A stretch of DNA of 64,000 nucleotides from JABAAW01 sp965216605 (GTDB lineage Bacteria > Pseudomonadota > Alphaproteobacteria > JABAAW01), in assembly GCA_965216605.1 (NCBI GenBank), contig CBDCGG010000002.1, positions 682,001-746,000 on the forward strand, given 5' to 3'. Below are positions 54,310 through 63,122 of this stretch, one piece after another. The notes below the pieces were generated by a model. The model worked only from the letters and a program-made list of their open reading frames with translations. It made no database searches and was not told the DNA's origin. The position numbers and the translations under genes are program-made. Each line of letters begins with the position of its first letter. The first letter of the stretch is position 1.

Positions 54310-55338
54310 GTGAGTTCGAAAGAAAAGCGTGCCTTGCTGTTGTGCGGGCATGGCAGCAGAGATGCGGGGGCGGTGGAGGAGTTCGGCGTGTTGGCGTCCA
54401 AGATGCGAGCGCGCGCTTTGAGAGCACCTTTTTCTTATGAGGGTTTTGGCTACGGATTTTTAGAGTTCGCTCGTCCTACTTTGGGCGCGGCTTTGGATGC
54501 GTTGCGCGCACAAGGGGTGAGCAGCGTCGATGCCTTGCCGGGGATGTTGTTGGCGGCGGGGCATGCGAAGAACGACATTCCTGCCTTGTTGCGCGCGTAT
54601 GAAAAGGAGCATGGAATCTCCATTCGCTACGGGCGACCTTTGGGGTTGGACGCGCGCATGCTTGCGGCGGCGGGTTTGCGCGTTCGCGAGGCTTTGGCGC
54701 GAGCGGGGGCGGACAGCCAAGCGGCTAGGCATGGGACATTGTTGGTGGTGGTGGGGCGGGGTTCTTCCGACCCCGATGCCAACGGCGATGTGGCGAAGGT
54801 GATGCGCGTGTTGTGGGAGTCGTTGGGATTTGGATGGGGGATGCTTGCTTATTCGGGAGTGACTTTTCCTTTAGTTGCGCCATCGTTGGAGCGTGCGGCG
54901 AAGTTGGGTTTCGGGCGCGTAGTTGTTTTTCCGTATTTTTTGTTTCGCGGTATTTTGATCGATCGCATTTATCGAGCGGTAGATGAGGCGGCGGAAAAGT
55001 TTTCTTCGGTGGACTTTGTGAAGGCGGGCTACTTGGATTGTCTGGAGGATGTTGTCGATACTTTTTTTGCGAGAGCCGAGCAGATCGAGACGGGCGACGG
55101 AGCGATGATGAACTGCGGATTATGTAAGTATCGTGAGGCGGTGCTGGGCTTCGAGGCAGAGCGGGGGGCGGCGCAAGAGAGCCATCATCATCATGTTGAG
55201 GGAATCGGTACAGGGGAGGAGGCGCGGGTGGGGGGACAAGAAAAATCTCACGCGCACGATCACGATCACTCGCATACGCATGCGAAGTATCCGCATGCGG
55301 ATCATCCTTTGGGGGCGAAGACTTTGGAGGGGGGTTGA
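54310..55338 (+). CDS. cbiX: Sirohydrochlorin cobaltochelatase, long CbiX form with His-rich tail
   Basis: 342 residues from a GTG. Two CbiX domains: LLCGHGSRDAGAVEEF and MLLAAGHAKNDIPALL in the first, VVVGRGSSDPDANGD and VVFPYFLFRGILIDRI in the second (His replaced by Arg, as expected for one non-catalytic half). MNCGLCKYREAVLGFE matches the C-terminal region of long CbiX proteins that may hold an Fe-S cluster. The tail contains SHHHHVEG and HAHDHDHSHTHAKYPHADH, probably cobalt storage. Insertion of cobalt this early belongs to the anaerobic route. The thermonuclease ATG follows within a GAGGAGG site overlapping its stop. Confidence 0.93.
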   Translation: MSSKEKRALLLCGHGSRDAGAVEEFGVLASKMRARALRAPFSYEGFGYGFLEFARPTLGAALDALRAQGVSSVDALPGMLLAAGHAKNDIPALLRAYEKEHGISIRYGRPLGLDARMLAAAGLRVREALARAGADSQAARHGTLLVVVGRGSSDPDANGDVAKVMRVLWESLGFGWGMLAYSGVTFPLVAPSLERAAKLGFGRVVVFPYFLFRGILIDRIYRAVDEAAEKFSSVDFVKAGYLDCLEDVVDTFFARAEQIETGDGAMMNCGLCKYREAVLGFEAERGAAQESHHHHVEGIGTGEEARVGGQEKSHAHDHDHSHTHAKYPHADHPLGAKTLEGG

Positions 55339-55346
55339 GGAGGTAG

Positions 55347-55922
55347 ATGTTTCGGGTTGTTTTCTTGTTTGTGTATATGTTTGTGTTTGTGTTGGCGTTT
55401 GGACTTGCGGGCTGTAGCGAGGAGGCGGGGGAGGGGAGGGGAGGTAATAGAAATGGAGATAGAAAAAACGGAGATGCGTTTTTGGTGGGGATTGCGGAGG
55501 TAAGGGATGGAGATTCGTTAATTGTTGGGGGTGAGGAGGTGAGGTTATTGGGGATTGATGCGCCTGAGTATGATCAGGAGTGTGGGGAGGCGGGGGTAGG
55601 AAATGGGATTTGGCGATGCGGGGAGGTTGCGAAGGGGATGTTGGAGGAGATGGTTAAAGGGGTTGAGGTGAGGTGTGCGATGTTGTTTCGGGATGTGCAT
55701 GAGCGGTGGTTGTCGCGTTGTTTTATGGGGGGTAGTGGGAGTGGGGATGGGGGCGAGGATTTGGCGAGGGGGATGGTTGCGGGGGGTATGGTTGTTGCGA
55801 TGGGGATGGAGTATCGGGCGTTGATGCGGGGGGTTAAAAAGGAGAGGCGGGGTATTTGGGGAGGATGTTTAGAGAAGCCTGATAAGTGGAGGAAGGGAAG
55901 AAGAAGTTGTTGGCATCGGTGA
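55347..55922 (+). CDS. Thermonuclease-family lipoprotein (SNase-like)
   Basis: 191 residues. A lipoprotein signal with lipobox LAGC (Cys near residue 23) precedes a staphylococcal-nuclease fold: EVRDGDSLIVGGEEVRLLGIDAPEYDQ holds the catalytic Asp and the first Arg and Glu, and RDVHERWLSRC corresponds to the region of the second catalytic Arg. It is probably anchored in the envelope and cuts nucleic acid with calcium. The coding strand is extremely G-rich (GGG, GAG and GTG codons), unlike neighbours. It follows cbiX by 8 bases with a strong ribosome site. Confidence 0.8.
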   Translation: MFRVVFLFVYMFVFVLAFGLAGCSEEAGEGRGGNRNGDRKNGDAFLVGIAEVRDGDSLIVGGEEVRLLGIDAPEYDQECGEAGVGNGIWRCGEVAKGMLEEMVKGVEVRCAMLFRDVHERWLSRCFMGGSGSGDGGEDLARGMVAGGMVVAMGMEYRALMRGVKKERRGIWGGCLEKPDKWRKGRRSCWHR

Positions 55923-55990
55923 GGGAATGTGCTAGAGTCGGGCGATGGAGAATAGGGGGTTGGGGCTGTTTTTTCCGAGAGGAGATTGTC

Positions 55991-57145
55991 ATGGCTGATT
56001 TTGAACGATTCATTTTTGCTGATTGGAGTGCGAATGCCAAACCGAAAACAGGCAAGGATTCTATTTGGGTTGCCTCTTGCACGAGAGAGAATATACAAAA
56101 CATTTCTAACGGCAAGTTTTGTGACAATCTCTCACCCTATAAAAAAGAAAACAACAATATAAGCAACAGAGAGAAGTTTTTAAAATTTTCTTCGGTAGTA
56201 GATTTTTCTACGCGCGGGGAAATTTTAGATTTTTTAAAAGAAATTTTAGAACAAGATCATGGCAAAAACAAAAAAACCTTAATCGGTTTTGATTTTGGAT
56301 TTGGTTATCCTCACAGAGTTTACAAAAACGATGAGATAGGAAAAACTTGGTGCGCTTTGTGGAAAAATCTTTGCGATGATATTTGCGATGAAGATTACAA
56401 ACATTATAAAAATTGCAAAAAAGAATATCCGTACCCTCACTACAAACTGGCAAGCCGCTGGAATGAAGAACATGAATTATGCTTTTGGGGAAAAAACTCG
56501 AAGCAAAAAAAGTACATAGCTCCTCATGTGAGTTCAAAAAAAGATGAAGCGAAATTGCGTATGTATGGTAAAAACGACGAAGAAGGGTTAGGTGAATTTC
56601 GTATAACGGATGAGCGCGTGAGGTGGTCGGGAGTTAAGAGTCAATGGCAGTTGTACGGCGCGGGTTCGGTTGGCAGTCAAAGTTTGCTTGGCATTCCTTA
56701 TGCTTATGCGTTAAGAAAACACTTGAATAAAAATAAAATAAAAACAAAGGTATGGCCGTTTGAAACAGAGTTTGCAGACAAACTTGAAGACTTTGGTGTG
56801 CTGATGTGCGAGGTTCACTTTGCCGCTATTTGCAGAGTGCAAGAACGCATAGCGAGAAAAATAGATGCTCTTCAATGCCAGAGCAAAAGCAGTGAGCTTC
56901 CAAAGAATTATCCTAGAGATAAGATACAAGTCGAGGAGATGTGTAGGTTTTTTGCCGAAGAGGACGAAGATGAAATTTTTCTGCAAAAATTTTTAAAAGT
57001 AGATTGCTCTTGTGTCTCTAAAGATGACAAAGACACCGCACAAAAAACAGAAGGATGGATACTCGGCGCGCCTCTGTGCTTACAAACTTCCGAGCATTGC
57101 GATACTTGCAAAAACAAAAACAAGCAAAAAACAACGCACTCTTAA
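55991..57145 (+). CDS. Unknown protein, probable RNase H-like fold (DUF429-like), AT-rich
   Basis: 384 residues from an ATG with a GGAG site. The N-terminus FERFIFADWSANAKPKTGKD and the segment TLIGFDFGFGYPHRVY give two acidic strands as in predicted RNase H-fold proteins; WQLYGAGSVGSQSLLGIP and VWPFETEF are the other conserved-looking blocks. Similar proteins in alphaproteobacteria are uncharacterised. The gene is Lys/Asn/Asp-rich and much more AT-rich than its neighbours. The C-terminus has a Cys-rich patch (DCSCVSK, HCDTCKNKNK). It interrupts the cobalamin genes with the thermonuclease, followed by a repeat cluster. I infer horizontal transfer; the function is unknown. Confidence 0.7.
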   Translation: MADFERFIFADWSANAKPKTGKDSIWVASCTRENIQNISNGKFCDNLSPYKKENNNISNREKFLKFSSVVDFSTRGEILDFLKEILEQDHGKNKKTLIGFDFGFGYPHRVYKNDEIGKTWCALWKNLCDDICDEDYKHYKNCKKEYPYPHYKLASRWNEEHELCFWGKNSKQKKYIAPHVSSKKDEAKLRMYGKNDEEGLGEFRITDERVRWSGVKSQWQLYGAGSVGSQSLLGIPYAYALRKHLNKNKIKTKVWPFETEFADKLEDFGVLMCEVHFAAICRVQERIARKIDALQCQSKSSELPKNYPRDKIQVEEMCRFFAEEDEDEIFLQKFLKVDCSCVSKDDKDTAQKTEGWILGAPLCLQTSEHCDTCKNKNKQKTTHS

Positions 57146-57566
57146 TTTTGCCAACTCCTCTCAATACACTACCCCCTCATAGAACTGAAGAAAGACGCAA
57201 AGCAGTACAGCGTCCTTAACTTTGCCAACAACCTCGCGTTATAAAAGCTACTTGCCATGTCGCGAGTCAGCTTGCGCGAGGCAAGCCTCGCGCTTTTGAA
57301 TAAGAGGCTACGCACTGCGTGCGCGAGGGGACAAATTCCCCCCGCTGACGCGGGGTCTTTTGCGATGGACTACTCCCTCGCGCTCTCCCATAGCGCGTTG
57401 CTTGCAATGCGCGTCCGTGATGTTTGCTACGCACGCGATGTTTTGCGCCCGTTAATATACAAAGCGCGTGCCATTAAAAAGCACAAGCGCGAACACGACA
57501 GACAAACAAAAAGCGCAAGCAAGCAAAGGCAAACACGCACAAGCATAACCCCCGCAATTTTGCTAA
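57146..57566. repeat. Spacer with modular palindromic repeats
   Basis: No gene is supported. 57253-57305 carries CATGTCGCGAGTCAGCTTGCGCGAGGC and GCCTCGCGCTTTTGAATAAGAGGCTA (module seen twice at 36.8 kb), followed by GCACTGCGTGCGCGAGGGGA, AATTCCCCCCGCTGACGCGGGG, TCTTTTGCG and CTACTCCCTCGCGC, matching 37010-37082 with few changes, then GCTACGCACGCGATGTTTTGCG. The AT-rich 5' part from 57146 contains nothing recognised. Confidence 0.78.
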
Positions 57567-57572
57567 TATACC
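57564..57572 (+). promoter_or_regulatory. -10-like sequence of the DNA methyltransferase gene, predicted leaderless
   Basis: TAATATACC precedes the ATG at 57579 by six bases and no ribosome site is seen. The spacing equals that before cobH, Atm1 and ispH. Confidence 0.4.
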
Positions 57573-57578
57573 CTCGTC

Positions 57579-58319
57579 ATGTCCATCACCTCACCCCAAC
57601 TAGAAAAAACCTGCACCATCCTCCGCCAAGACTACGCCGCCTTCCTCCATAACCTCCCCTCCTCCTCCGCCGACCTCCTCCTAACCGACCCCCCATACAC
57701 CATCTCCCGAAAAACAGGCTTCCAAAAAGTTCGCCAAGGCGTAAAACGATTCGCGCTCTCCATGGACTTCGGCGCATGGGACAAAGAAAATATCAATCTC
57801 CATAACCTCTGCCAAGCCGCCCATAAAGCACTCCGTAAAGGAGGAACAGCAATCGTATGGTACGACCTCTGGAAAATCTCCGACCTCAAAGACGCCATGA
57901 ACAACGCAGGCTTCCGCATGCTCCGTCTTATCATCTGGCAGAAAACAAATCCCGTCCCGCTCAATATGAAAAGAACCTACCTCTCCAACAGCCGCGAGAT
58001 CGCCGTCCTCGCTGTCAAAGGAGCAAACCCCACCTTCAACGACCAATACCACAACGGAACCTACAACCTCCCCATTCCAAGACACCTCGGCAACCGACAA
58101 CACCCCACACAAAAACCCCTCTCCCTCTTTACCGAACTCGTCGAAAAACACTCCAACAAAGGAGACCTCGTCATCGATCCCTTCCTAGGATCAGGAACAA
58201 CCGCCATCGCAAGCCTGCAAACAGGACGCAAATTTCAAGGTTGCGACATTAATAAAACCTATACCCAAATAGCCCAAAAAAGAGCCGAGACCTGCATGCA
58301 AAATCTCAAATCTTCATAG
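57579..58319 (+). CDS. DNA methyltransferase, beta-class N6-adenine/N4-cytosine type, orphan
   Basis: 246 residues with catalytic motif IV LLTDPPYTISRKTG near residue 35, then RQHPTQKPLSLFTELVEKH and SAM motif I DPFLGSGTTAIASL near residue 205. Motif IV before motif I defines the beta class. There is no separate target-recognition domain and no restriction enzyme beside it, so it is probably a stand-alone methylase, either a remnant of a restriction system or a regulatory methylase. The target site is not predictable. The coding strand is C/A-rich. It lies between an AT-rich unknown gene and cobH. Confidence 0.9.
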   Translation: MSITSPQLEKTCTILRQDYAAFLHNLPSSSADLLLTDPPYTISRKTGFQKVRQGVKRFALSMDFGAWDKENINLHNLCQAAHKALRKGGTAIVWYDLWKISDLKDAMNNAGFRMLRLIIWQKTNPVPLNMKRTYLSNSREIAVLAVKGANPTFNDQYHNGTYNLPIPRHLGNRQHPTQKPLSLFTELVEKHSNKGDLVIDPFLGSGTTAIASLQTGRKFQGCDINKTYTQIAQKRAETCMQNLKSS

Positions 58320-58345
58320 CAATCCGCACGCATACAAAAAAACGC

Positions 58346-58351
58346 TATGCT
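58346..58351 (+). promoter_or_regulatory. -10-like hexamer of cobH, predicted leaderless
   Basis: TATGCT is followed by TAATCC and then the ATG at 58358, six bases in all. ACAAAAAAACGC upstream resembles the sequence before TATACT at 8272. No Shine-Dalgarno is seen. Confidence 0.45.
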
Positions 58352-58357
58352 TAATCC

Positions 58358-59056
58358 ATGCCTACTTCCTTGCCCCCCTATCCGCAAGAATATCCTAAAG
58401 AGCCGTCCTCCATCACGCGCCTCTCGTTCGCGCGCGTCCGTGAAATCTGTCCCGCTCTGAAAACCCTCCCCGCAGCCCTGCAACCCCTCGCCGTGCGCAT
58501 GATCCACGCCTGCGGCAATCCCGAAATCCTGCCCCTCATCCGCGCCTCAAAAGACTTCCCGCAATTTATTATCGATGATCTCTCCGACACCCCCGTAGAA
58601 AAAATTCCCGTCCTCTGCGACTCCGCCATGCTACGCATAGCCATAGAAAAATACGCGCCCCACGCGCAATGCCTCATCCATCACCCCTCGATCCAACAGC
58701 GCGCGAGAAAACACAACATCACAAAAGCCATGGCAGCCATCGACCAATATTGCGAAGATAACAACGCTGTCAAGCAAACGCTTTTTCTTTTTGGCGCCGC
58801 GCCCACGGCACTCCTGCGCCTGCTCGAACATGTCCGAGAACAACGCTGCCCGAAACCCAAAGCCGTCTTCGCCTTTCCCGTAGGATTTGTCTCGGCAGTC
58901 GAATCGAAACAAGCCCTGCTAGAGATGCTAGAACACCATCCCTTTCCCGCCATCACCCTGCTCGGCAGATTGGGAGGTAGCGCCATCGCCGCCGCCGCCT
59001 TCAACGCAATCTTCGCAAACATCGAAAACATCGAAAAGCATGACCGCAATAAGTAA
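58358..59056 (+). CDS. cobH: Precorrin-8X methylmutase
   Basis: CobH/CbiC moves the C11 methyl to C12, forming (cobalt-)hydrogenobyrinate/cobyrinate. The catalytic His is in RMIHACGNPEI near residue 49. Other family blocks are IIDDLSDTPVEKIPVLCDSAML, seen from about 68, GAAPTALLRLLEH and FAFPVGFVSAVESKQALLE. 232 residues is normal. The Ile/Leu-ATC/CTC codon preference is shared with the methyltransferase and Atm1 genes. It overlaps cobL by 17 bases. Confidence 0.94.
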   Translation: MPTSLPPYPQEYPKEPSSITRLSFARVREICPALKTLPAALQPLAVRMIHACGNPEILPLIRASKDFPQFIIDDLSDTPVEKIPVLCDSAMLRIAIEKYAPHAQCLIHHPSIQQRARKHNITKAMAAIDQYCEDNNAVKQTLFLFGAAPTALLRLLEHVREQRCPKPKAVFAFPVGFVSAVESKQALLEMLEHHPFPAITLLGRLGGSAIAAAAFNAIFANIENIEKHDRNK

Positions 59057-60380
59057 GACGCAAAAATCGACAGAAGAGTTTATATGGCTCTCGGTTGTCG
59101 GCATCGGCGAGGAAGGCTTTGAGGTTCTACTGCCCGAAGCGCGTAGGCTTTGCGAAGGCGCGCGACACATTCTCGGTGCGCCAAGACACATCGCAAGCCT
59201 GCCGCAAGATCTGCAAGCCCGTGCGGAGGCTTGGCTTAGTCCGTTCCAAGAAAACCTCACAAAACTCGACGCACTGCAAAAGACGATACGAACAACCTCC
59301 GCTCCGTCTGCCTCTACTGCTCCGCCCGTCTGTGTTTTGGCGACGGGGGATCCTCTGAGTTATGGAGTGGGAGCGACCTTAATCAGACGCTACGGCAAAA
59401 CTTTGCGTATCGTGCCTTGGCGAGGCAGCTTTTCGCTTGCAGCGGCGGCGATGGGTTGGGCGCACGATTCTTTTTCTACGCTCTCGCTGCATGGGCGACC
59501 GCTCGGATTGCTGCAACGCAGCCTTGCGCCGTGCGCGCGCCTGCTCGTCATGCTCTCCAAAGCGAGCGACACGCAACGCATCGCCGAGCTGTTGTGCGCC
59601 GAGCATCTGGAGGCTTCTGCCATGACCCTGTTGAGTAGGTTGGGAAGTGCCGACGAGCAGATCGTCCGCTCGACGGCGATGCGTCTGCGCGGCGGGCTTG
59701 GGCAAGCCGAGTCTTCTGACCTTGTTTCTGATCTTGCGATCATCGCCTTGGAGCTACCCGCCAATCCTTCTGAGCAATCTTCCGCCTCTCCCCGCGTCTT
59801 CGGACAAAAACTCGCGTTGCCCGACGAGGCATTTGCCCACGATGGGCAGCTGACGAAGAGGCATGCGCGCGCGCTCACGCTGGCGGCGCTTGTCGTACAG
59901 CGCGATGCCTTGTTATGGGATTTGGGCGCGGGCGCGGGTTCGGTCGCCATCGAGTGGTGCTTGGCAGGAGGACGCGCTTGCGCCGTCGAGCGCGATGCGC
60001 GTCGTGTGGCACTCATCGAAAAAAACCGCGCGCGCTTCGCCCTCGAAGACCGCATGGAGATTGTTCAGGCAACCGCGCAAGAGTTCGTTCAAGAGCAAGC
60101 AAAGAAAAAAGAAGTGGCGACATATTCTCCTCCGCAAGCTATCTTCGTCGGCGGTGGGCTTGACAAGGCTTTGTTGGAGCAACTGCTCTCCCTGCTCGCA
60201 CCGCACGGCAGGCTTGTTGCCAACGCCGTCTCGCTTGCGGGGGAAGGCGTGTTGCTCGAGGCGTATCGAAAGTACGGCGGCGAGCTTGTGCGCATCGCCA
60301 TCGCTCAGGCGCAACCGCTGGGAGCAACGCAAGCCTTCTCGCCGCAGCGATGCGTTATGCAGTATGTTCGTCGTGCCTGA
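59040..60380 (+). CDS. cobL: Precorrin-6Y C5,15-methyltransferase (CbiE-CbiT fusion)
   Basis: 446 residues. The N-terminal CbiE methylase domain has VVGIGEEGFEVLLPEARRL, VLATGDPLSYGVGATL and LHGRPLGLLQRSL; the C-terminal CbiT domain has a class I SAM site LLWDLGAGAGSVAIEW, AIFVGGGLDKALLEQL and ALGATQAF-like PLGATQAFSPQR. It methylates C5 and C15 and decarboxylates. It overlaps cobH and is followed by cobI after 4 bases. Confidence 0.94.
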   Translation: MTAISKTQKSTEEFIWLSVVGIGEEGFEVLLPEARRLCEGARHILGAPRHIASLPQDLQARAEAWLSPFQENLTKLDALQKTIRTTSAPSASTAPPVCVLATGDPLSYGVGATLIRRYGKTLRIVPWRGSFSLAAAAMGWAHDSFSTLSLHGRPLGLLQRSLAPCARLLVMLSKASDTQRIAELLCAEHLEASAMTLLSRLGSADEQIVRSTAMRLRGGLGQAESSDLVSDLAIIALELPANPSEQSSASPRVFGQKLALPDEAFAHDGQLTKRHARALTLAALVVQRDALLWDLGAGAGSVAIEWCLAGGRACAVERDARRVALIEKNRARFALEDRMEIVQATAQEFVQEQAKKKEVATYSPPQAIFVGGGLDKALLEQLLSLLAPHGRLVANAVSLAGEGVLLEAYRKYGGELVRIAIAQAQPLGATQAFSPQRCVMQYVRRA

Positions 60381-60384
60381 CAAA

Positions 60385-61125
60385 ATGGCGCGCCTTTACG
60401 GGCTGGGCATAGGCCCTGGTGCGTCGGACTTAATCACCTTGCGCGCGCGTGCTGTCCTCAAGCGAGCGTCGGTTCTCGCCTATCCTTGTCCGCCGAACTC
60501 GGAATCGTTGGCGCGGCGAATAGCAGCTCCTCATTTGCGGCGGAATTTTTTTTGGCGGCGGCGAAGGGTGGAGCTGCCTATTGCCATGACACTCGATGCG
60601 CGGAAATTTCCCGACCACGCCGTTTATGCGCGCGCCGCGCGTGATATTGAAAAGTTTGTGCGCGCGGGTCGTTCGGTAGCCTATCTTTGCGAGGGGGACG
60701 CGACGCTCTACGGCTCGTTCCTATACCTGCTGCCGCACCTGCGCGATGTATCGGTCGAGATTGTCCCCGGCGTCTCTGCCCCGATGAGCGGTGCTGCGCT
60801 GTTGCAAACGCCGCTGGCGCAAGGCAACCAGTGCTTTGCTGTTCTGCCTGCTTCTGCCTCGGTTGCCGTTTTGGAAAAAGCTCTTCAAGCGTGCGACAGC
60901 GTCGTTTTTGTCAAGGTCGGGAAGTTTTTCGGCAAAGTCTGCGCCTTGTTGAAAAAGCACCATCGCCTGCCCGATGCTCGCTATGTCGCTTACGCAACCT
61001 TTCCCCAACAGCATTCTTCTCCGTTGAGCGCGCTTGCGGCAGACGCTTCTTTTCGTGCGCCGTATTTTTCCATGATTTTTGTGCCTGCGCCGACAAAGCC
61101 AACAACGGCAGAGAAAAAAGCATGA
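60385..61125 (+). CDS. cobI: Precorrin-2 C20-methyltransferase
   Basis: 246 residues. Tetrapyrrole methylase motifs LYGLGIGPGASDLITLRA, VAYLCEGDATLYGSFLYL and VEIVPGVSAPMSGAALL are characteristic of CobI/CbiL, in particular EGD-x-x-x-YGSF. The ATG at 60385 starts the domain 4 bases after cobL; an ATG at 60364 would overlap it. The stop overlaps the next gene (ATGA). Confidence 0.93.
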   Translation: MARLYGLGIGPGASDLITLRARAVLKRASVLAYPCPPNSESLARRIAAPHLRRNFFWRRRRVELPIAMTLDARKFPDHAVYARAARDIEKFVRAGRSVAYLCEGDATLYGSFLYLLPHLRDVSVEIVPGVSAPMSGAALLQTPLAQGNQCFAVLPASASVAVLEKALQACDSVVFVKVGKFFGKVCALLKKHHRLPDARYVAYATFPQQHSSPLSALAADASFRAPYFSMIFVPAPTKPTTAEKKA

Positions 61126-63122
61126 CGGACTCCTCTCGACAAGCGTTGGCTTTCTTTGCGCCGCGCCATCGCATGGCGGAGGCAGGAAAATTGGCGGCAA
61201 AATTGACGGCAAAATCGGAGGCAAAATCGGAGAAATGTCGCCGTGCGCAAGAAAACAAAGAGGAAAGTAAAGAAGGGAGTAATAAGGAGGGGAGCAATGC
61301 AGCGTGGCTTGTTTCGTGTCAGCCTCTTTCGCGCACCGCCATCAACGAGGCGTTTGCGCGAGGGCACACCATCGTCGGTTGGTGTCCGCCCGCCATTCTT
61401 ATTCGCGCTATCGCTTGGGGAGATAAGCAGCGCGACAGTCCTGTGTTGTGTTTTCCTCCTGTTGCTGGCGGGCAGTCTGTTTTGCTCGCGCTGTCGGGGT
61501 GGCATCACGGCGGTCGTGGGGTTGCGCGTGCTTTGCAGCAGGCTTGGCAGCAGGTTTGGCAGCAGCTTCGCCATGATGATAATTTGCTTGTCGTGGGGGG
61601 CTCTGCGACCGAGGGGCTGTTGGGATTTTCGTTAGAGGACTTGCCGCAGGGCTGGACGATGCTCGGCGATGCGGACAGCGTGCTTAAAGCCTTGCTTTCC
61701 TTGTTAGAGGACTCCGATTCGCGCGACTCCTCCGATGCGCCAAAAGCGACTTGCGAGATTATAGGCGAGGCTTGCGGAGGCTTTCCTCCCCAAACATTTT
61801 TCGACTTGGCGAGCAAAGGGAGCAAGCAAGGGGAAAAATCCGAGATGGTCAAGGTCGCGGTCGGGTTTCGCAAAAATGAAGTTCAAGACGAGGCTACGGA
61901 CTTACGCCTTGTGCCGCGCTGCGTTACGCTGGGGGTGGGGTGCGTGCGCGGCGCGTCTTCTGCGGATATTGCCGAGCTGGTCGAGGCTTGTCTTGCGGAA
62001 GCGAATATCGAGGTTGCCGCTGTTGCGGGTATAGCGAGCGTTTCTTTGAAGCGAGACGAGCGCGGACTTTTACAATTCGCGTCGTGTCGAGATTTGCCTC
62101 TGCGCTTTTTCACGGCAGAGCGTTTGTCGTCGGTAGCCGAGCAGCACGGCTTGGCGCGCGAGGAGGTCGTTGCGCGCGCGACAGGCACGCCGAGCGTTGC
62201 CGAGGCGGCGGCACTTGCCTTGGCTTGCGTGTCGGACAAAGCTGATATGGGAGAACGACTTTTGCTCACGAAGCGCAAGTCTGCGAAGGTCACTTGCGCC
62301 TTGGCACTCGCCCCTTGCGTGCTTGTAGAATCGAATCTTCTTGGCGAGAAGAACGGGTTGTTGACGCTGGTAGGCTTGGGACCTGGGGCGGCTTGCGAGC
62401 GCACAAGCGCCGCCGCGCGTGCCTTGCGCGAAGCCGAGTGCGTTGTGGGCTACGGGGGCTATATAGATTTGTTGGAACAGGGAGAGACGCGCGCCGAGCT
62501 TTATCGCTCTGCTATAGGTGAGGAAGAAGCACGCTGTCGCCTTGCGCTCGACTTGGCGCGTGCGAGCAAGCGGACGGTGTTGCTGGGCTCTGGCGATGCG
62601 GGCATCTATGGCTTGGCAACCTTGGTGTGGCAAATTCTTGCCGAAGAAGAGAAATCAAACGCTCCCGTCGAGGTGCGTCAAGTGAGCGGCGTTTCTGCCA
62701 TGCACGCGCTGGCGGCAAGGCTGGGCGCGCCTTTGGGCGACGACTTTTGCGCGGTCTCTATGTCCGATGTCATGACCTCCGAGACAACGATTCTACAGCG
62801 CATCAAGGCTGCGGCGGAAGGCGATTTCGTCACAGCCCTCTACAATCCGCAAAGCCGCACGCGCCGCACATTGCTACCGCGTGCGCTCAGGCTGTTGCGC
62901 GCGCATCGCCCTCCCGATACGCCGATTGCTTGCGGCAGGCTTGTCGGGCGCAAGGGGGAGAGCGTTCGCGTCGCTCGCTTGCACGATTTCGAAGAGGCGA
63001 TTGTCGACATGCACTCTGTCGTTATTGTCGGTAACAGCAAGACGAAGTGCTACGCTTCTCCTTACGGGATGCGTCTCTATACGGAGCGCGGCTACACATT
63101 AGAAGGAGGCAAGGTGCGTTGA
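61122..63122 (+). CDS. CbiG-CobJ fusion: cobalt-precorrin-5A hydrolase and precorrin-3B C17-methyltransferase
   Basis: 666 residues. The N-terminal CbiG part (about 1-395) has FARGHTIVGWCPPAILIRAI, VGGSATEGLLGFSLED-like blocks, and the CbiG C domain TLGVGCVRGASSADIAELVEA with ATGTPSVAEAAALAL. The CobJ/CbiH domain (about 405-665) has LTLVGLGPGAACERTSAAAR, CVVGYGGYIDLL, LLGSGDAGIYGLATLVW and ALYNPQSRTRRTLLPRAL. Two 12-bp repeats lie in the CbiG part: AAKLTAKSEAKSEK (61188-61238) and QQAWQQVWQQL (about 61535-61573). CbiG opens the ring lactone in the anaerobic route. Start chosen at the ATGA overlap with cobI. Confidence 0.93.
   Translation: MTDSSRQALAFFAPRHRMAEAGKLAAKLTAKSEAKSEKCRRAQENKEESKEGSNKEGSNAAWLVSCQPLSRTAINEAFARGHTIVGWCPPAILIRAIAWGDKQRDSPVLCFPPVAGGQSVLLALSGWHHGGRGVARALQQAWQQVWQQLRHDDNLLVVGGSATEGLLGFSLEDLPQGWTMLGDADSVLKALLSLLEDSDSRDSSDAPKATCEIIGEACGGFPPQTFFDLASKGSKQGEKSEMVKVAVGFRKNEVQDEATDLRLVPRCVTLGVGCVRGASSADIAELVEACLAEANIEVAAVAGIASVSLKRDERGLLQFASCRDLPLRFFTAERLSSVAEQHGLAREEVVARATGTPSVAEAAALALACVSDKADMGERLLLTKRKSAKVTCALALAPCVLVESNLLGEKNGLLTLVGLGPGAACERTSAAARALREAECVVGYGGYIDLLEQGETRAELYRSAIGEEEARCRLALDLARASKRTVLLGSGDAGIYGLATLVWQILAEEEKSNAPVEVRQVSGVSAMHALAARLGAPLGDDFCAVSMSDVMTSETTILQRIKAAAEGDFVTALYNPQSRTRRTLLPRALRLLRAHRPPDTPIACGRLVGRKGESVRVARLHDFEEAIVDMHSVVIVGNSKTKCYASPYGMRLYTERGYTLEGGKVR
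61188..61238 (+). repeat. 12-bp tandem array in cbiG
   Basis: Four units of the type AAAATTGGCGGC (AAAATTGACGGC, AAAATCGGAGGC, AAAATCGGAGAA). They encode a Lys-x-Ala/Glu-Ala/Lys repeat in the N-terminal linker before the conserved domain. Confidence 0.88.

Noticed and set aside
60687..61121. Extended N-terminus of the CbiG-CobJ frame
   Set aside because: This part is another frame of cobI; the ATGA overlap at 61122 is the natural start.
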